Assembly: GCA_937128475.1 (NCBI GenBank)
Contig: CAKZML010000273.1
Coordinates: 1 to 60,381, forward strand
Reading direction: 5' to 3'
Origin: an uncultured Chromatiales bacterium
Lineage (GTDB): Bacteria > Pseudomonadota > Gammaproteobacteria > Steroidobacterales > BM003
DNA length: 60,381 nucleotides
Position 1 is the stretch's first letter. Every line of letters begins with the position of its first letter. The notes beneath the pieces are model-generated. The model was not told where the DNA came from. It was given only the letters and a program-made list of their open reading frames with translations, and searched no databases. Of the stretch, positions 1-8,537 are shown in pieces. The position numbers and the translations under genes were made by a program.

Positions 1-330
1 CCGGGTTTCCACCATTCCCAGCAGGTCGTCCAACCCGGGCTCAGCATCCGGCACCTCGGCATCCGGCACCCGGTTCGCCCGCTCACCGAACAGATCAATA
101 TATCGCTCAGAGCGACGACCCATATTCATGACGCTGGCAAAATTGCCAGACGTGTTGGGCGCCCCGGAGAGCAGGTCCAGGGCAGCGGCAATAATTGAAA
201 CCGGGACGAGTATTACGTCGCGTAAACCGTCCACGAACAATTTGAACTGGAAAATCACCACCGTCCTGAGCAATCCCTTGCGACCGCCCTCTTCATCCAG
301 TGTTTTTCCGTCATCCCCGGTTTTCGGCAT
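1..330 (-). CDS. Conserved hypothetical protein, 3' end cut by the window edge
   Basis: The frame is open from an ATG at 330-328 to the left window edge, giving 110 visible residues and no stop. A clear ribosome binding site, GGAGG, lies 7 bases before the ATG. The N-terminus is charged; residues about 28-52 form an amphipathic-to-hydrophobic stretch (core DVILVPVSIIAAALDLL). A polar region follows with GRRSERYIDLFGER, and then two PDAE repeats in an acidic segment. I do not recognise a named family. The hydrophobic stretch could be membrane-associated. It is divergent from hemH, so the roughly 120 bases between them should hold both promoters. Confidence 0.7.
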   Translation of the reverse strand, partial: MPKTGDDGKTLDEEGGRKGLLRTVVIFQFKLFVDGLRDVILVPVSIIAAALDLLSGAPNTSGNFASVMNMGRRSERYIDLFGERANRVPDAEVPDAEPGLDDLLGMVETR

Positions 331-453
331 CACTCTTCCTCCAGGTCTTTAGCCATCCTCTGCCAAAGCCGTAGATTTTGCTTTCAGTACTCACCCAGCG
401 ACCGGTGTCGGGTACAATCAGCGATCTGAGTAAGCAACATAACGATATCAATC

Positions 454-1551
454 ATGGCCTACACTGGTGACAAAGACTACCGCCACGGCAGCAAACAAAG
501 CCTGGGCATATTATTGGCAAACCTGGGAACTCCCGATGCGCCCACCACCTCGGCGGTGCGACGCTACCTGGCCGAGTTTCTCTGGGATGCCAGGGTTATT
601 GAAGTACCCCGACCCATCTGGTGGCTGGTACTGCATGGTGTGATTCTTCGCTTTCGTCCGCGGAAAAGCGCGGAAGCCTATCGAAAAGTCTGGACCGAGG
701 AGGGTTCCCCCCTGCTGGTTAATGGACGTCTTCTTCAGGAACAGCTGCAAAAGTCCATGGACGAGACCTTGCCCGGCACGGTGAAAGTGGAACTGGGTAT
801 GCGCTACGGAAGTCCGTCTATCGAAAGCGCCATGGAAGCCCTGCGCAAGGCCGGTTGCCGTCGCCTGCTGGTATTGCCCATGTACCCACAGTATTCAGCA
901 ACCACCAGCGCATCGATATTTGATGCCGTGTGGGATGTATTGCGCCAATGGCGCTGGGTGCCCGAAGTACGCACCATTAACCAATATCACGACGACCCGG
1001 GCTACATTGAGGCCCTGGCAAACTCGATCACCGAACACTGGGCCCGCAAGCCCCGGGGCGAACGCCTGCTGTTTTCATTCCACGGTGTACCCAAGCGCTA
1101 CATCACCAACGGCGACCCCTATTTCTGTCATTGCCAGAAGACCGCAAGACTGGTGGCGGAGAAGCTGGGACTGGGCAAGGATGAATGGTTCTTGAGCTTC
1201 CAGTCCCGGGTTGGTCGCGAAGAATGGCTGCGTCCCTATACCGACCACCAGGTGATGGCCTTTGGTGACCAGGGCATGAAAAATCTGGACGTGGTGTGTC
1301 CGGGCTTTGCGTCCGACTGCCTGGAGACACTGGAAGAAATCGCCATGCAGAATAACGAGTTCTTCCAGGAACACGGCGGCGACCAACTGCGTTACATCCC
1401 CGCCCTGAACGCCCGGGAAGACCATGCCCGCGCCCTGGCAAGGCTGGTGGTGCAACATGTTGGTGGCTGGCCCGAGGCCAGCAGCCCGGAAGATTCCGAT
1501 GCACTGAACACCTCTCGCGATCGTGCGCTGGAGATGGGTGCGGAGCGCTAG
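454..1551 (+). CDS. hemH: Ferrochelatase
   Basis: Inserts ferrous iron into protoporphyrin IX, the last step of protoheme synthesis, at the cytoplasmic face of the membrane. The 365-residue product has the family hallmarks in order: LLANLGTPDAPT near residue 20, the SFHGVP catalytic-histidine motif near residue 208, the WLRPYTD segment, and CPGFASDCLETLEEI near 280 containing the active-site glutamate. Length is normal for the proteobacterial enzyme. No strong ribosome binding site precedes the ATG. A TACAAT hexamer at 413-418 could be a -10 element, but I see no good -35. The VOC gene begins 2 bases after the stop. hemF and hemB are also in this window, but in separate units. Confidence 0.96.
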   Translation: MAYTGDKDYRHGSKQSLGILLANLGTPDAPTTSAVRRYLAEFLWDARVIEVPRPIWWLVLHGVILRFRPRKSAEAYRKVWTEEGSPLLVNGRLLQEQLQKSMDETLPGTVKVELGMRYGSPSIESAMEALRKAGCRRLLVLPMYPQYSATTSASIFDAVWDVLRQWRWVPEVRTINQYHDDPGYIEALANSITEHWARKPRGERLLFSFHGVPKRYITNGDPYFCHCQKTARLVAEKLGLGKDEWFLSFQSRVGREEWLRPYTDHQVMAFGDQGMKNLDVVCPGFASDCLETLEEIAMQNNEFFQEHGGDQLRYIPALNAREDHARALARLVVQHVGGWPEASSPEDSDALNTSRDRALEMGAER

Positions 1552-1553
1552 TC

Positions 1554-2285
1554 TTGATCGGGCGCTTTCTGGAAATCAGCATCGAGACACCGGACATCCT
1601 GGCCTCCATGGAGTTTTACCAGGGCCTGGGAATGCTATCCGCCACGGTGGGTGAAGTGTGGCCCCATCGCTACGGCGTGGTGACCGACGGTAACCTGGTC
1701 CTGGGCTTGCACGATTACAGTTTTGAATCGCCCTCACTGACCTATGTACGCCCGGAACTGAGAAAGAGCCTGCCGGAACTCCAGGCCCGTGCAGGTTCCC
1801 TGGCGTTTTCAAAAACCGATGATGACGAATTTAACGAAGCTGGATTTACCGACCCGGATGGCCAGATGATTGCGGTGCTTGAGGCCCGCACATTTTCACC
1901 ACCGGAGATCGCCGGTTCAGACATCACCGCGCTGGGACACTTCTCTGAATTCAGCTTGCCGGTGACCCGCCTGGACGCATCCATCACCTTCTGGGAAAAC
2001 ATGGGCTTCGTGCTCACCGATCGTGAAGAGGAGGGTCTTGAAGGCGCCTGTTTAACCAGCGACTTCCTGAACCTGGGCTTGTATGTGAACCCACGAATGC
2101 GCGTCCCCGGCCTGACCTTCAGGGAGCCGGACATGGCCGAACGTATCGAATATGTCAGGGCCCAGGGCTACCGGCTTATCCAGGGCACGCCGATTTCACG
2201 GGAACGCCATGCAGGGGCCACCTTGATTGCCCCCGAGGGCACGCCCATATATCTGCTGCCGGAGCTCACCGATCAGGAAACCTGA
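1554..2285 (+). CDS. VOC (glyoxalase/bleomycin-resistance fold) family protein
   Basis: The 243-residue protein contains two consecutive beta-alpha-beta-beta-beta modules. The first starts at RFLEISIETPDILASMEFY (about 4-22), the second at HFSEFSLPVTRLDASITFW (about 127-145). Paired VOC modules normally make one metal-binding site in dioxygenases, glyoxalase I and antibiotic-binding proteins. The substrate cannot be told from sequence. The start is a TTG, chosen because the first module needs the residues before the next in-frame ATG at 1608. The TTG lies 2 bases past the hemH stop, so it is probably translationally coupled. Its 3' end overlaps the convergent kinase gene by 13 bases. Confidence 0.85.
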   Translation: MIGRFLEISIETPDILASMEFYQGLGMLSATVGEVWPHRYGVVTDGNLVLGLHDYSFESPSLTYVRPELRKSLPELQARAGSLAFSKTDDDEFNEAGFTDPDGQMIAVLEARTFSPPEIAGSDITALGHFSEFSLPVTRLDASITFWENMGFVLTDREEEGLEGACLTSDFLNLGLYVNPRMRVPGLTFREPDMAERIEYVRAQGYRLIQGTPISRERHAGATLIAPEGTPIYLLPELTDQET

Positions 2286-3154
2286 TCAAGCAACTCCCTG
2301 ATCCGGCCATGGGCATCGCGCCCGTAACCGCCGCCGAACAGATTGGCGTGATTCAAAACATGATAAAGCTGGTAAAGGTTGCGACGTGCTTCCCAGCCTG
2401 GCGATAGCGGCCACTCTGACTCGTAGGCCTGGTAAAAATCCCGACCGAATCCGCCAAACAAACCCGTCATGGCCAGGTCTGTTTCACGGTCGCCGTAATA
2501 CACCGCGGGATCAAATATTACCGGCTCGCCGTTATCCATGCGGCCCTGGTTACCCGCCCACAGGTCACCATGGAGCAAAGACGGTACCGGCTGGTAACCC
2601 TCAAAGAAGCTAGCCAGTGATTCCATCAGTTGCCGGCCGTCGGCCAGTAAGAATCCGAATCCGTTATCAGCCGCCAAGCGCAACTGAAATCCCATCCGTT
2701 GTTCACGAAAGAAGTCGATCCAGTTTTCCGTCCAGGGGTTGGGCTGGGGTGTGCTGCCAATGAAATTATCCCGGGTGAAACCAAACGCCTTGCCGGTATG
2801 ACGATGCAGTGCCGCCAGCCCCTTGCCCAGGCTGTCATCGCCAATCCCACCCGGGCCGGTCAGATCCAGCCATTCCAGCAGCAAGTAGGCCTTCTGATGC
2901 GCCTCTGCGCAGCCCAACACCCTGGGCACCCGTAGAGTACTGGTAGCAGCCAGCGCCTCCAGGCCCATGGCTTCGGCTTCAAATCCTGCCAGTTGGTCTG
3001 GTGTATTCAGCTTCATGAACACCGCGCCTGAATCCCCCTGCAGGCGGTAGGCATGGTGAATACTTCCACCGCCAATTTGGCGAACATTGTCCGGCAACAG
3101 GCGAAGGCCGGTCTGCTCGCCTATCTGGTGCAACAGTTCGCCCCAGTCAGTCAT
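2273..3154 (-). CDS. Fructosamine/ketosamine-3-kinase family protein
   Basis: The 293-residue product matches the fructosamine kinase family (aminoglycoside-phosphotransferase-like fold). It has an N-terminal nucleotide-binding lobe beginning IGGGSIHHAYRL (27-38), followed by FMKLN and LLLEWLDL (hinge, about 93-100). The catalytic loop HGDLWAGN (about 196-203) is followed by FDPAVYYGDRETDLAM, the metal-binding Asp segment. Family members phosphorylate ketosamine adducts on glycated proteins for repair, or small ribulosamines. It overlaps the upstream exonuclease gene by 4 bases, so the two are cotranscribed. Confidence 0.9.
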   Translation of the reverse strand: MTDWGELLHQIGEQTGLRLLPDNVRQIGGGSIHHAYRLQGDSGAVFMKLNTPDQLAGFEAEAMGLEALAATSTLRVPRVLGCAEAHQKAYLLLEWLDLTGPGGIGDDSLGKGLAALHRHTGKAFGFTRDNFIGSTPQPNPWTENWIDFFREQRMGFQLRLAADNGFGFLLADGRQLMESLASFFEGYQPVPSLLHGDLWAGNQGRMDNGEPVIFDPAVYYGDRETDLAMTGLFGGFGRDFYQAYESEWPLSPGWEARRNLYQLYHVLNHANLFGGGYGRDAHGRIRELLDQVS

Positions 3155-4059
3155 GGCCCCGGGGGTTCCCCGGCGTAGGCAGCATGCAGGGCTTCGGAGC
3201 GTCGACGTAATCGTCCGCCCAAGCCCGCCTCATCCAGGACCTCCAGCAAGAGTTCGAGATTCGGTGCGCTTCGCGCCACGTTTACTCCTTCCAGGGGCAT
3301 ATCATCGGCGATGACTGTCAGGCGCCGGGCCAGCATCGCATCCTCTTTGTGCTGACTGAGCTTGTCGAAAATTCTCGCCGCGCCACGCAAGGGTAGTTCC
3401 TTCACCCGGGGCAGGTCCTGGTAAAGATGTTCGAGGCTTTCAAATTCCGTGAGCAACACCGTCGCGGTTTTCTTGCCCACACCGGGAACCCCGGGGATGT
3501 TATCCACCGGGTCGCCAGTCAGCGCCAGGAAGTCAGCCATGCGTTCCGGCAGCACACCGAAAGCATCGGCAATCTGCCCATAGGCCAGGCGCCGGCGGCC
3601 AGAGTAATCCCAGAATTCATCGCCCGGTTTCAAGACCTGGGTCAGGTCCTTGTCCCGGGTCACCACCACGCAGGACCGTCCCTGTTCTCGCTGCAACCGA
3701 GCCAGGGTACCGATAATGTCATCGGCCTCGTAACGCGGGCTGGCCATCTCTGAAATACCCAGGGCCGCGGTGAATCGACGGCAAAGCCCAAACTGGGCTT
3801 CCAGTTCTGGCGGCGGCAATTCTCGATTCGCCTTGTAGGCGGGGAAAATTTCATTGCGGTACGAACTGGTGAGACTCTCATCGAACGCCACCGCCATATT
3901 GATCGGTTTCTCTTCGTCGATCACATCCAGCAGGAATCCGGCATAACCATAAAAGGCATTCACGGGCATTCCACCGGGGCCGGTCATGGCATCAGAAATT
4001 GAAAACCAGGCCCGGAATATCCAGACGCTTGCGTCAATCAGGTAAACAGCTTGGGACAC
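3151..4059 (-). CDS. Stand-alone 5'-3' exonuclease (PolA N-terminal / Xni-like)
   Basis: 302 residues resembling the 5' nuclease domain of DNA polymerase I without any polymerase domain. The N-terminal metal-site aspartate is in YLIDASVWIFRAW, FDESLTSSYR is near 65, and the acidic cluster YEADDIIG is near 113. TRDKDLTQVL and the helix-hairpin-helix segment VDNIPGVPGVGKKTA (about 182-196) complete the pattern. Such proteins trim flap structures or degrade DNA ends; the exact role is not resolved here. The start codon is GTG, 6 bases after the HNH gene stop. Confidence 0.88.
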   Translation of the reverse strand: MSQAVYLIDASVWIFRAWFSISDAMTGPGGMPVNAFYGYAGFLLDVIDEEKPINMAVAFDESLTSSYRNEIFPAYKANRELPPPELEAQFGLCRRFTAALGISEMASPRYEADDIIGTLARLQREQGRSCVVVTRDKDLTQVLKPGDEFWDYSGRRRLAYGQIADAFGVLPERMADFLALTGDPVDNIPGVPGVGKKTATVLLTEFESLEHLYQDLPRVKELPLRGAARIFDKLSQHKEDAMLARRLTVIADDMPLEGVNVARSAPNLELLLEVLDEAGLGGRLRRRSEALHAAYAGEPPGP

Positions 4060-4065
4060 GGGTTC

Positions 4066-4677
4066 TCAGTAATGTCTGGAAAGCTCTCCGGCGAGCCTTG
4101 CGTGCAAGGGACTGCTGCGCGGGAAGTGGGCCAGCAGATACTCCATCTGATCAGCCAGTACACGGCGACCTTTAAGGAAAATGTATTCGGCATAGGTTGG
4201 CCGAAATGGAACCGCCAGCAACTGGGTACAGGCTTGTTCGGGTGTGCGTCCTGCCTTGTAATTATTGCAACTGCGACAGGCTGTCACCACGTTGGTCCAG
4301 ACATTTCTCCCACCCTGGCTGATGGGCTTGACGTGGTCGCAGGAGAGTTGATCGTCAGAGAATTTTTCACCGCAATACAGACACAAATGAGCATCACGCC
4401 TGAAGAGAGTGATGTTGTTCAACGGCGGAACATAATCGGAACGCAACCGGGCCTGGATCTGGTGGGTTCCACGGGTAGCGATAATGCTATTGATTTCCAC
4501 CACACTGTGCTTGCCGGTGTGAGCATTTACTCCGCCATGTAGCACGTACAGGGGAGTTCCACAGGCATAGACTACCTGCTCGGTATGATAAAGGCGTACA
4601 GCATCCCGGTAGTCCACCCACTCCAGTGGCATCCCGGCCATGTCGGTACGCAATACTTCTTGCGATAAATTTTGCAC
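4066..4677 (-). CDS. HNH endonuclease family protein
   Basis: The 203-residue product has a complete HNH nuclease motif in its middle: CLYCGEKF near residue 97, then CDHVKPISQGG with the catalytic histidine, TNVVTACRSCN, and the following NNYKAGRTPEQA. The two CxxC pairs are the structural zinc ligands. N-terminal DYRDAVRLYHTEQVVYA and C-terminal PTYAEYIFLKGRRVL segments are typical of the widespread chromosomal HNH family, which has no assigned substrate. The start used is GTG at 4677; an ATG at 4641 (MAGMPLEW) is an alternative. It lies upstream of the exonuclease in the same direction. Confidence 0.85.
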   Translation of the reverse strand: MQNLSQEVLRTDMAGMPLEWVDYRDAVRLYHTEQVVYACGTPLYVLHGGVNAHTGKHSVVEINSIIATRGTHQIQARLRSDYVPPLNNITLFRRDAHLCLYCGEKFSDDQLSCDHVKPISQGGRNVWTNVVTACRSCNNYKAGRTPEQACTQLLAVPFRPTYAEYIFLKGRRVLADQMEYLLAHFPRSSPLHARLAGELSRHY

Positions 4678-4774
4678 TCTGTGTGCCCGACGGGTGTTTA
4701 GCTACCCCAAGTGTCGGCATTTGCCACAGCATATGCAAGAGGGTGGGGCAGAAACGCCCCGGTCGGCAGATGCA

Positions 4775-4810
4775 AGCTACGCTACAGCGAGAAGACGCTG
4801 CAGCGTAGCT
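4775..4810. terminator. Long hairpin between pntB and the HNH gene
   Basis: Two 15-base arms, AGCTACGCTACAGCG (4775-4789) and CGCTGCAGCGTAGCT (4796-4810), pair with one mismatch around a 6-base loop. The hairpin lies 8 bases past the pntB stop. Neither strand has a proper U-tract, so it may be a transcript-end stabiliser or a Rho-type end rather than a classical intrinsic terminator. A smaller GGGGC/GCCCC hairpin lies at about 4745-4760. Confidence 0.55.
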
Positions 4811-4817
4811 GCTGTTG

Positions 4818-6218
4818 TTACAGTGCTTTGAGCACCTCGTCCAGCGTCTCTTTCGCGTCGCCAAACAACATCCGGGTGTTCTCTTCAAAGAACAGCGGAT
4901 TTTGCACACCCGCATAACCGGTGGCCATACTGCGCTTGAGTACGATGGAGACCTTGCCTTTCCAGCACTCAAGTACCGGCATGCCGGCGATGGGGCTGTT
5001 GGGATCGGTAAGAGCAGACGGGTTCACGATGTCGTTCGCGCCGATAACCACCGACACATCAACCTTCGGGAAGTCCTCGTTGATTTCTTCCATCTCGAAG
5101 ACGATGTCATAAGGCACTTTGGCCTCGGCCAGCAACACGTTCATATGGCCGGGCATCCGACCAGCGACCGGATGGATACCGAATCGAACATTGACGCCCT
5201 TGGCACGAAGCGCCTTGGTGATTTCAAAAACCGTATGCTGTGCCTGGGCGACGGCCATACCGTAACCCGGGATAATCATGACTTCCTTGGCGTTGGCCAG
5301 CAGCTCGGCGGTTTCCTGGGTATCAATAGGAACGACCTCACCCTGTTCCTCGCCCTCAACTGCTGCTGCCGCCTTGCCACCACCGGTACCAAAGCCACCG
5401 GCGATAACGGCAATGAACTTGCGGTTCATGGCACGGCACATGATGTAACTCAGGATTGCACCACTGGAGCCAACCAGCGCACCGGTGACGATCAACAGAT
5501 CGTTACCCAGCATGAAGCCGGTTGCTGATGCAGCCCAGCCAGAGTAGCTGTTAAGCATCGACACAACGACCGGCATGTCAGCACCACCAATCGCCATCAC
5601 CATGTGTATGCCGAACAACAGGGCAATACCGGTCATGATCATCAGCGGTGCAAAACCTGCGCCAGCGGCAGACTGGATCACAAACTCACGGCCGAACCAG
5701 ATAGCACCCAGCAAGAGTAAAAGGTTGAACCAGTGGCGCCCGGGCAGGGTAAGCGGGCTACCACCAATGCGTCCGGAGAGCTTGCCAAAGGCGATGATCG
5801 AACCCGAGAACGTCACGGCGCCGATCAGGATGCCCAGGTAGGTTTCGATGTCGTGAATGGTTTTCTCTACACCGGCAAGCTCGGATGTATGGTCCATGAA
5901 ACTCACGTAACCCACAGCGACTGCGGCAAGACCCACGAGACTGTGCAAGATGGCAACCAGCTCGGGCATATCAGTCATTTTCACGCGACGCGCGAGGACG
6001 ATACCAATGCTGCCGCCTACCAGGAGCGCGACCATCAAGATCACGTAATTCTGGGTCACCACTCCAAGCACCGTTGCGACCAGTGCAATCACCATGCCGC
6101 TGATGCCATACCAGTTACCGCGGCGTGCGGTCTCCTGGTTGGAAAGGCCACCCAGGGCCAGGATAAACAGGACCGTCGCAGCGATATACGACACAGTTAC
6201 AATTCCACTACTAATCAT
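4818..6218 (-). CDS. pntB: NAD(P) transhydrogenase subunit beta
   Basis: The membrane beta subunit of the proton-translocating transhydrogenase couples proton entry to hydride transfer from NADH to NADP+. The 466 residues split into an N-terminal half with about nine membrane helices (residues 1-260) and a C-terminal NADP-binding domain III. Domain III begins near [26 protein letters not shown] and includes [31 protein letters not shown] and [15 protein letters not shown]. Length matches the E. coli subunit. Its ATG lies 7 bases after the pntA stop with AGGAAGTGAG in front of it, so it is cotranscribed and coupled to pntA. Confidence 0.96.
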   Translation of the reverse strand: MISSGIVTVSYIAATVLFILALGGLSNQETARRGNWYGISGMVIALVATVLGVVTQNYVILMVALLVGGSIGIVLARRVKMTDMPELVAILHSLVGLAAVAVGYVSFMDHTSELAGVEKTIHDIETYLGILIGAVTFSGSIIAFGKLSGRIGGSPLTLPGRHWFNLLLLLGAIWFGREFVIQSAAGAGFAPLMIMTGIALLFGIHMVMAIGGADMPVVVSMLNSYSGWAASATGFMLGNDLLIVTGALVGSSGAILSYIMCRAMNRKFIAVIAGGFGTGGGKAAAAVEGEEQGEVVPIDTQETAELLANAKEVMIIPGYGMAVAQAQHTVFEITKALRAKGVNVRFGIHPVAGRMPGHMNVLLAEAKVPYDIVFEMEEINEDFPKVDVSVVIGANDIVNPSALTDPNSPIAGMPVLECWKGKVSIVLKRSMATGYAGVQNPLFFEENTRMLFGDAKETLDEVLKAL

Positions 6219-6225
6219 GTCGTTC

Positions 6226-7761
6226 TCACTTCCTGAACATTTCGAGCATGCGACGTGTTACGGCGAATCCGCCTGCGATATTGATGCTCGTTATCAATAC
6301 CGTTGCTGCAGCTATCCACATTGTCACGGTGTCCGTTGCACTAATCTGCATTAGCGCGCCGATCACGATGATGCTTGAAATCGCGTTGGTTACGCTCATC
6401 AAGGGCGTGTGCAGCGATGCCGACACATTCCAGATCACCATGTAGCCGACGAAGCATGCCAGCACGAACACCGTAAAGTGCGCCATGAAATCAGGCGGTG
6501 CCACGGCACCCAGACCCAGTAACGCGGCCGCAGCGATAATTACGCCAATAATCGGACCCGCCTTTGACGGTGGTTTTTTCTCAACAACAACAGGCTCCGG
6601 GGCAGGCTTGGTCTTTTTCGGTGCCGCCGAGAGCTTCGGTGCCGGCGGCGGCCAGGTGGTCTCGCCAGCCTTGCAAACTGTCGCGCCGCGAATCAGCTCG
6701 TCGTCCATATCCACGACGATGTTGCCGTCTTTTTCAGGAGTCAGGTCGGTGAGCAGGTGACGCAGGTTGGTCGCGTACAACTGGCTGGACTGTGCAGCCA
6801 GTCGGCTGGGCAGGTCGGTGTAACCAATGATTGTTACGCCATTGGCCTTGGCAACCTTGCCAGGCTCGGTCAGTTCGCAGTTACCGCCTTGCTCTGCGGC
6901 CAGGTCAACGATGACGCTGCCGTCCTTCATGGAGCTAACCATTTCCGCCGTGATCAGTCGCGGCGCTGGTTTGCCCGGGATCAGTGCGGTGGTAACAATG
7001 ATGTCGACGTCTTTTGCCTGTTCAGCGAACAGGGCCATTTCGGCCTCGATGAACTCGGCGCTCATGGTCTTGGCGTAACCGCCTTCGCCAGAGCCGTCCT
7101 CGTCCTTGAAGTCGAGCATAAGGAATTCGGCATTCATGCTCTCGACCTGTTCCTTCACCTCGGGGCGAGTGTCAAAGGCGCGAACGATCGCACCCATGCT
7201 GTTCGCGGCACCGATGGCAGCAAGGCCGGCAACGCCTGCACCGATCACGAGGACCTTGGCGGGGGGCACCTTGCCTGCGGCCGTGATCTGACCAGTGAAG
7301 AAGCGACCGAAGTGCTGGGCGGCCTCGACGATTGCGCGGTAACCCGCGATGTTCGCCATGGAACTCAGGGCATCCGCTTTCTGCGCACGTGAAATACGCG
7401 GCACGCTGTCCATTGCCAGCACGGTGGCGCCACTGTCGCTCAGCAGTTTCAGCATTTCGGGGTTCTGGGCCGGCCAGAGGAAACTGATAAGCGTCTTGCC
7501 AGCGGTAAGCCGGGAAGCTTCTTCTCGCTCCGGACCTCTGACCTTCATAATAATGTCGGCCTGGGACCAGACTTCGTCAGCCCCGGCGACGATCTCGCAG
7601 CCTGCGGCGCGATAAGCATCATCCGAGTAGTTCGCCTCGGCGCCAGCGCCAGACTCTACAAGAACGCTAAATCCGAGCTTTTGTAGCTGCCCGACAACGT
7701 CAGGTGTCGTCGCAACGCGTCGCTCACCCGCAAAAATCTCTTTCGGTACACCGATTTTCAT
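6226..7761 (-). CDS. pntA: NAD(P) transhydrogenase subunit alpha
   Basis: 511 residues combining the NAD(H)-binding domain I and the first membrane segments in one chain, as in E. coli; many other bacteria split this gene. It starts [20 protein letters not shown]. The dinucleotide fold is at [17 protein letters not shown] (about 169-185) and the mobile-loop region includes [15 protein letters not shown] proline- and lysine-rich linker (about 375-405) leads to four membrane helices at about 406-508. A good GGAGA ribosome site precedes the ATG. pntA and pntB form a two-gene operon whose promoter lies in 7762 onward. Confidence 0.96.
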   Translation of the reverse strand: MKIGVPKEIFAGERRVATTPDVVGQLQKLGFSVLVESGAGAEANYSDDAYRAAGCEIVAGADEVWSQADIIMKVRGPEREEASRLTAGKTLISFLWPAQNPEMLKLLSDSGATVLAMDSVPRISRAQKADALSSMANIAGYRAIVEAAQHFGRFFTGQITAAGKVPPAKVLVIGAGVAGLAAIGAANSMGAIVRAFDTRPEVKEQVESMNAEFLMLDFKDEDGSGEGGYAKTMSAEFIEAEMALFAEQAKDVDIIVTTALIPGKPAPRLITAEMVSSMKDGSVIVDLAAEQGGNCELTEPGKVAKANGVTIIGYTDLPSRLAAQSSQLYATNLRHLLTDLTPEKDGNIVVDMDDELIRGATVCKAGETTWPPPAPKLSAAPKKTKPAPEPVVVEKKPPSKAGPIIGVIIAAAALLGLGAVAPPDFMAHFTVFVLACFVGYMVIWNVSASLHTPLMSVTNAISSIIVIGALMQISATDTVTMWIAAATVLITSINIAGGFAVTRRMLEMFRK

Positions 7762-8150
7762 TCGTAAGTCTCCATTTGGATCGCGGCAGTCTAACCGAAC
7801 GGCCCTCGGGTCTGCAAAGACGGAAAGTAGGCACTTTGGTAAGTGATTTACGAAGCAGAAGCCTTACATCGGGCCCCTCGCCGGCCACTTAATGAGTTCA
7901 CATAGAACTGGATGTGATCAATGCAAAACTCCAGGCCGGCAAGCCGGCCCTGGTCATCGATGCCAACCGTGGGGCCAAACCAATGGCCAGCAGCGGCTAC
8001 ACCTGACCGATCAGTGCACTGCCTGACCCCACTCCGGTTTGCTCTGGGCGATGGTCAAAAATGGAGCGTCGGACCTCATCCACCTGGGTGGGAAATCCTG
8101 GGCAAGCCCTCCGATCTCTACCCCCTGGAGAGGCGACTGGTCTTGCGCCC

Positions 8151-8190
8151 AACGCCTGCCGCGGCCACAGTGTCACGGCAGGCGTTTCTT
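8151..8190 (+). terminator. Terminator-like hairpin with no gene upstream
   Basis: The arms ACGCCTGCCG (8152-8161) and CGGCAGGCGT (8176-8185) are perfectly complementary, extend by one more A-T pair, and enclose a 14-base loop. TTCTTTC follows on the plus strand, giving the layout of an intrinsic terminator. No convincing plus-strand gene ends just before it, which raises the possibility of a small RNA transcribed from the 8010-8150 region. Confidence 0.5.
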
Positions 8191-8308
8191 TCGGCCCATG
8201 AATACCCGCGAGAACATTGACTCGCGGCCCGAAATAGCCGATTTTGCCGGCCTCTGGATGGATTTTGGCAAGGTCTAATTTCATCTTTGGTCTTGGCAAT
8301 TATGAATT

Positions 8309-8508
8309 TTATGCACATTACTGAAAATTTAAGTGTATTTTGCATGCAACTGAAGACTGACTCTTGGAAAGATTCATAACTTATTGTTTTATATATAGTA
8401 TTAACTTCGCTCACTTTTTAACCAATCTGTAACAACCCCACTGATACAAGCCAGGAACCCCCTTTGTCCCAAGTCATCCACAGAGTTATCCACAGGAACT
8501 GTGGACAA
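8309..8508. promoter_or_regulatory. Cluster of DnaA-box-like nonamers around an AT-rich tract
   Basis: Four nonamers match or nearly match the DnaA box TTATNCACA. TTATGCACA lies at 8309-8317, TCATCCACA at 8474-8482, TTATCCACA at 8486-8494, and TTGTCCACA on the minus strand at 8500-8508. Two fit the consensus exactly and two differ at one position. The second and third start 12 bases apart. Between the outer boxes lies the AT-rich stretch 8318-8430, including TTTTATATATAGTATTAA. This is the make-up of a replication origin or a DnaA-binding control region; priA begins 30 bases downstream. No dnaA, dnaN, parAB, gidA or rpmH gene is in the window, so origin function is only a hypothesis. Confidence 0.5.
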
Positions 8509-8537
8509 AACCGACGCCGCCAGGGGGCCGATGGCCG

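Larger units (their letters stand above)
7762..8537. other. 776-base gene-poor region between divergent pntA and priA
   Basis: No open frame here looks like a real gene. The left part should carry the pntA promoter. At 7896-8006 a short frame reads like protein (AGKPALVIDANRGAKPMASSGYT) but is fenced upstream by adjacent TAA and TGA stops, so it may be the remnant of a decayed gene. A perfect inverted repeat with a T-rich tail lies at 8151-8190. From about 8280 to 8440 the base composition becomes clearly AT-rich, in contrast to its surroundings, and DnaA-box-like nonamers flank this part. Confidence 0.6.

Noticed and set aside
7997..8299. 100-residue minus-strand frame in the pntA-priA gap
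   Set aside because: No start signal or conserved-looking sequence; it contains the terminator-like hairpin.
8464..8474. TTTGTCCCAAG near the DnaA boxes as an FDH-activator site
   Set aside because: It has no inverted partner and no -24/-12 promoter nearby; a short word like this is expected by chance about twice in the window.
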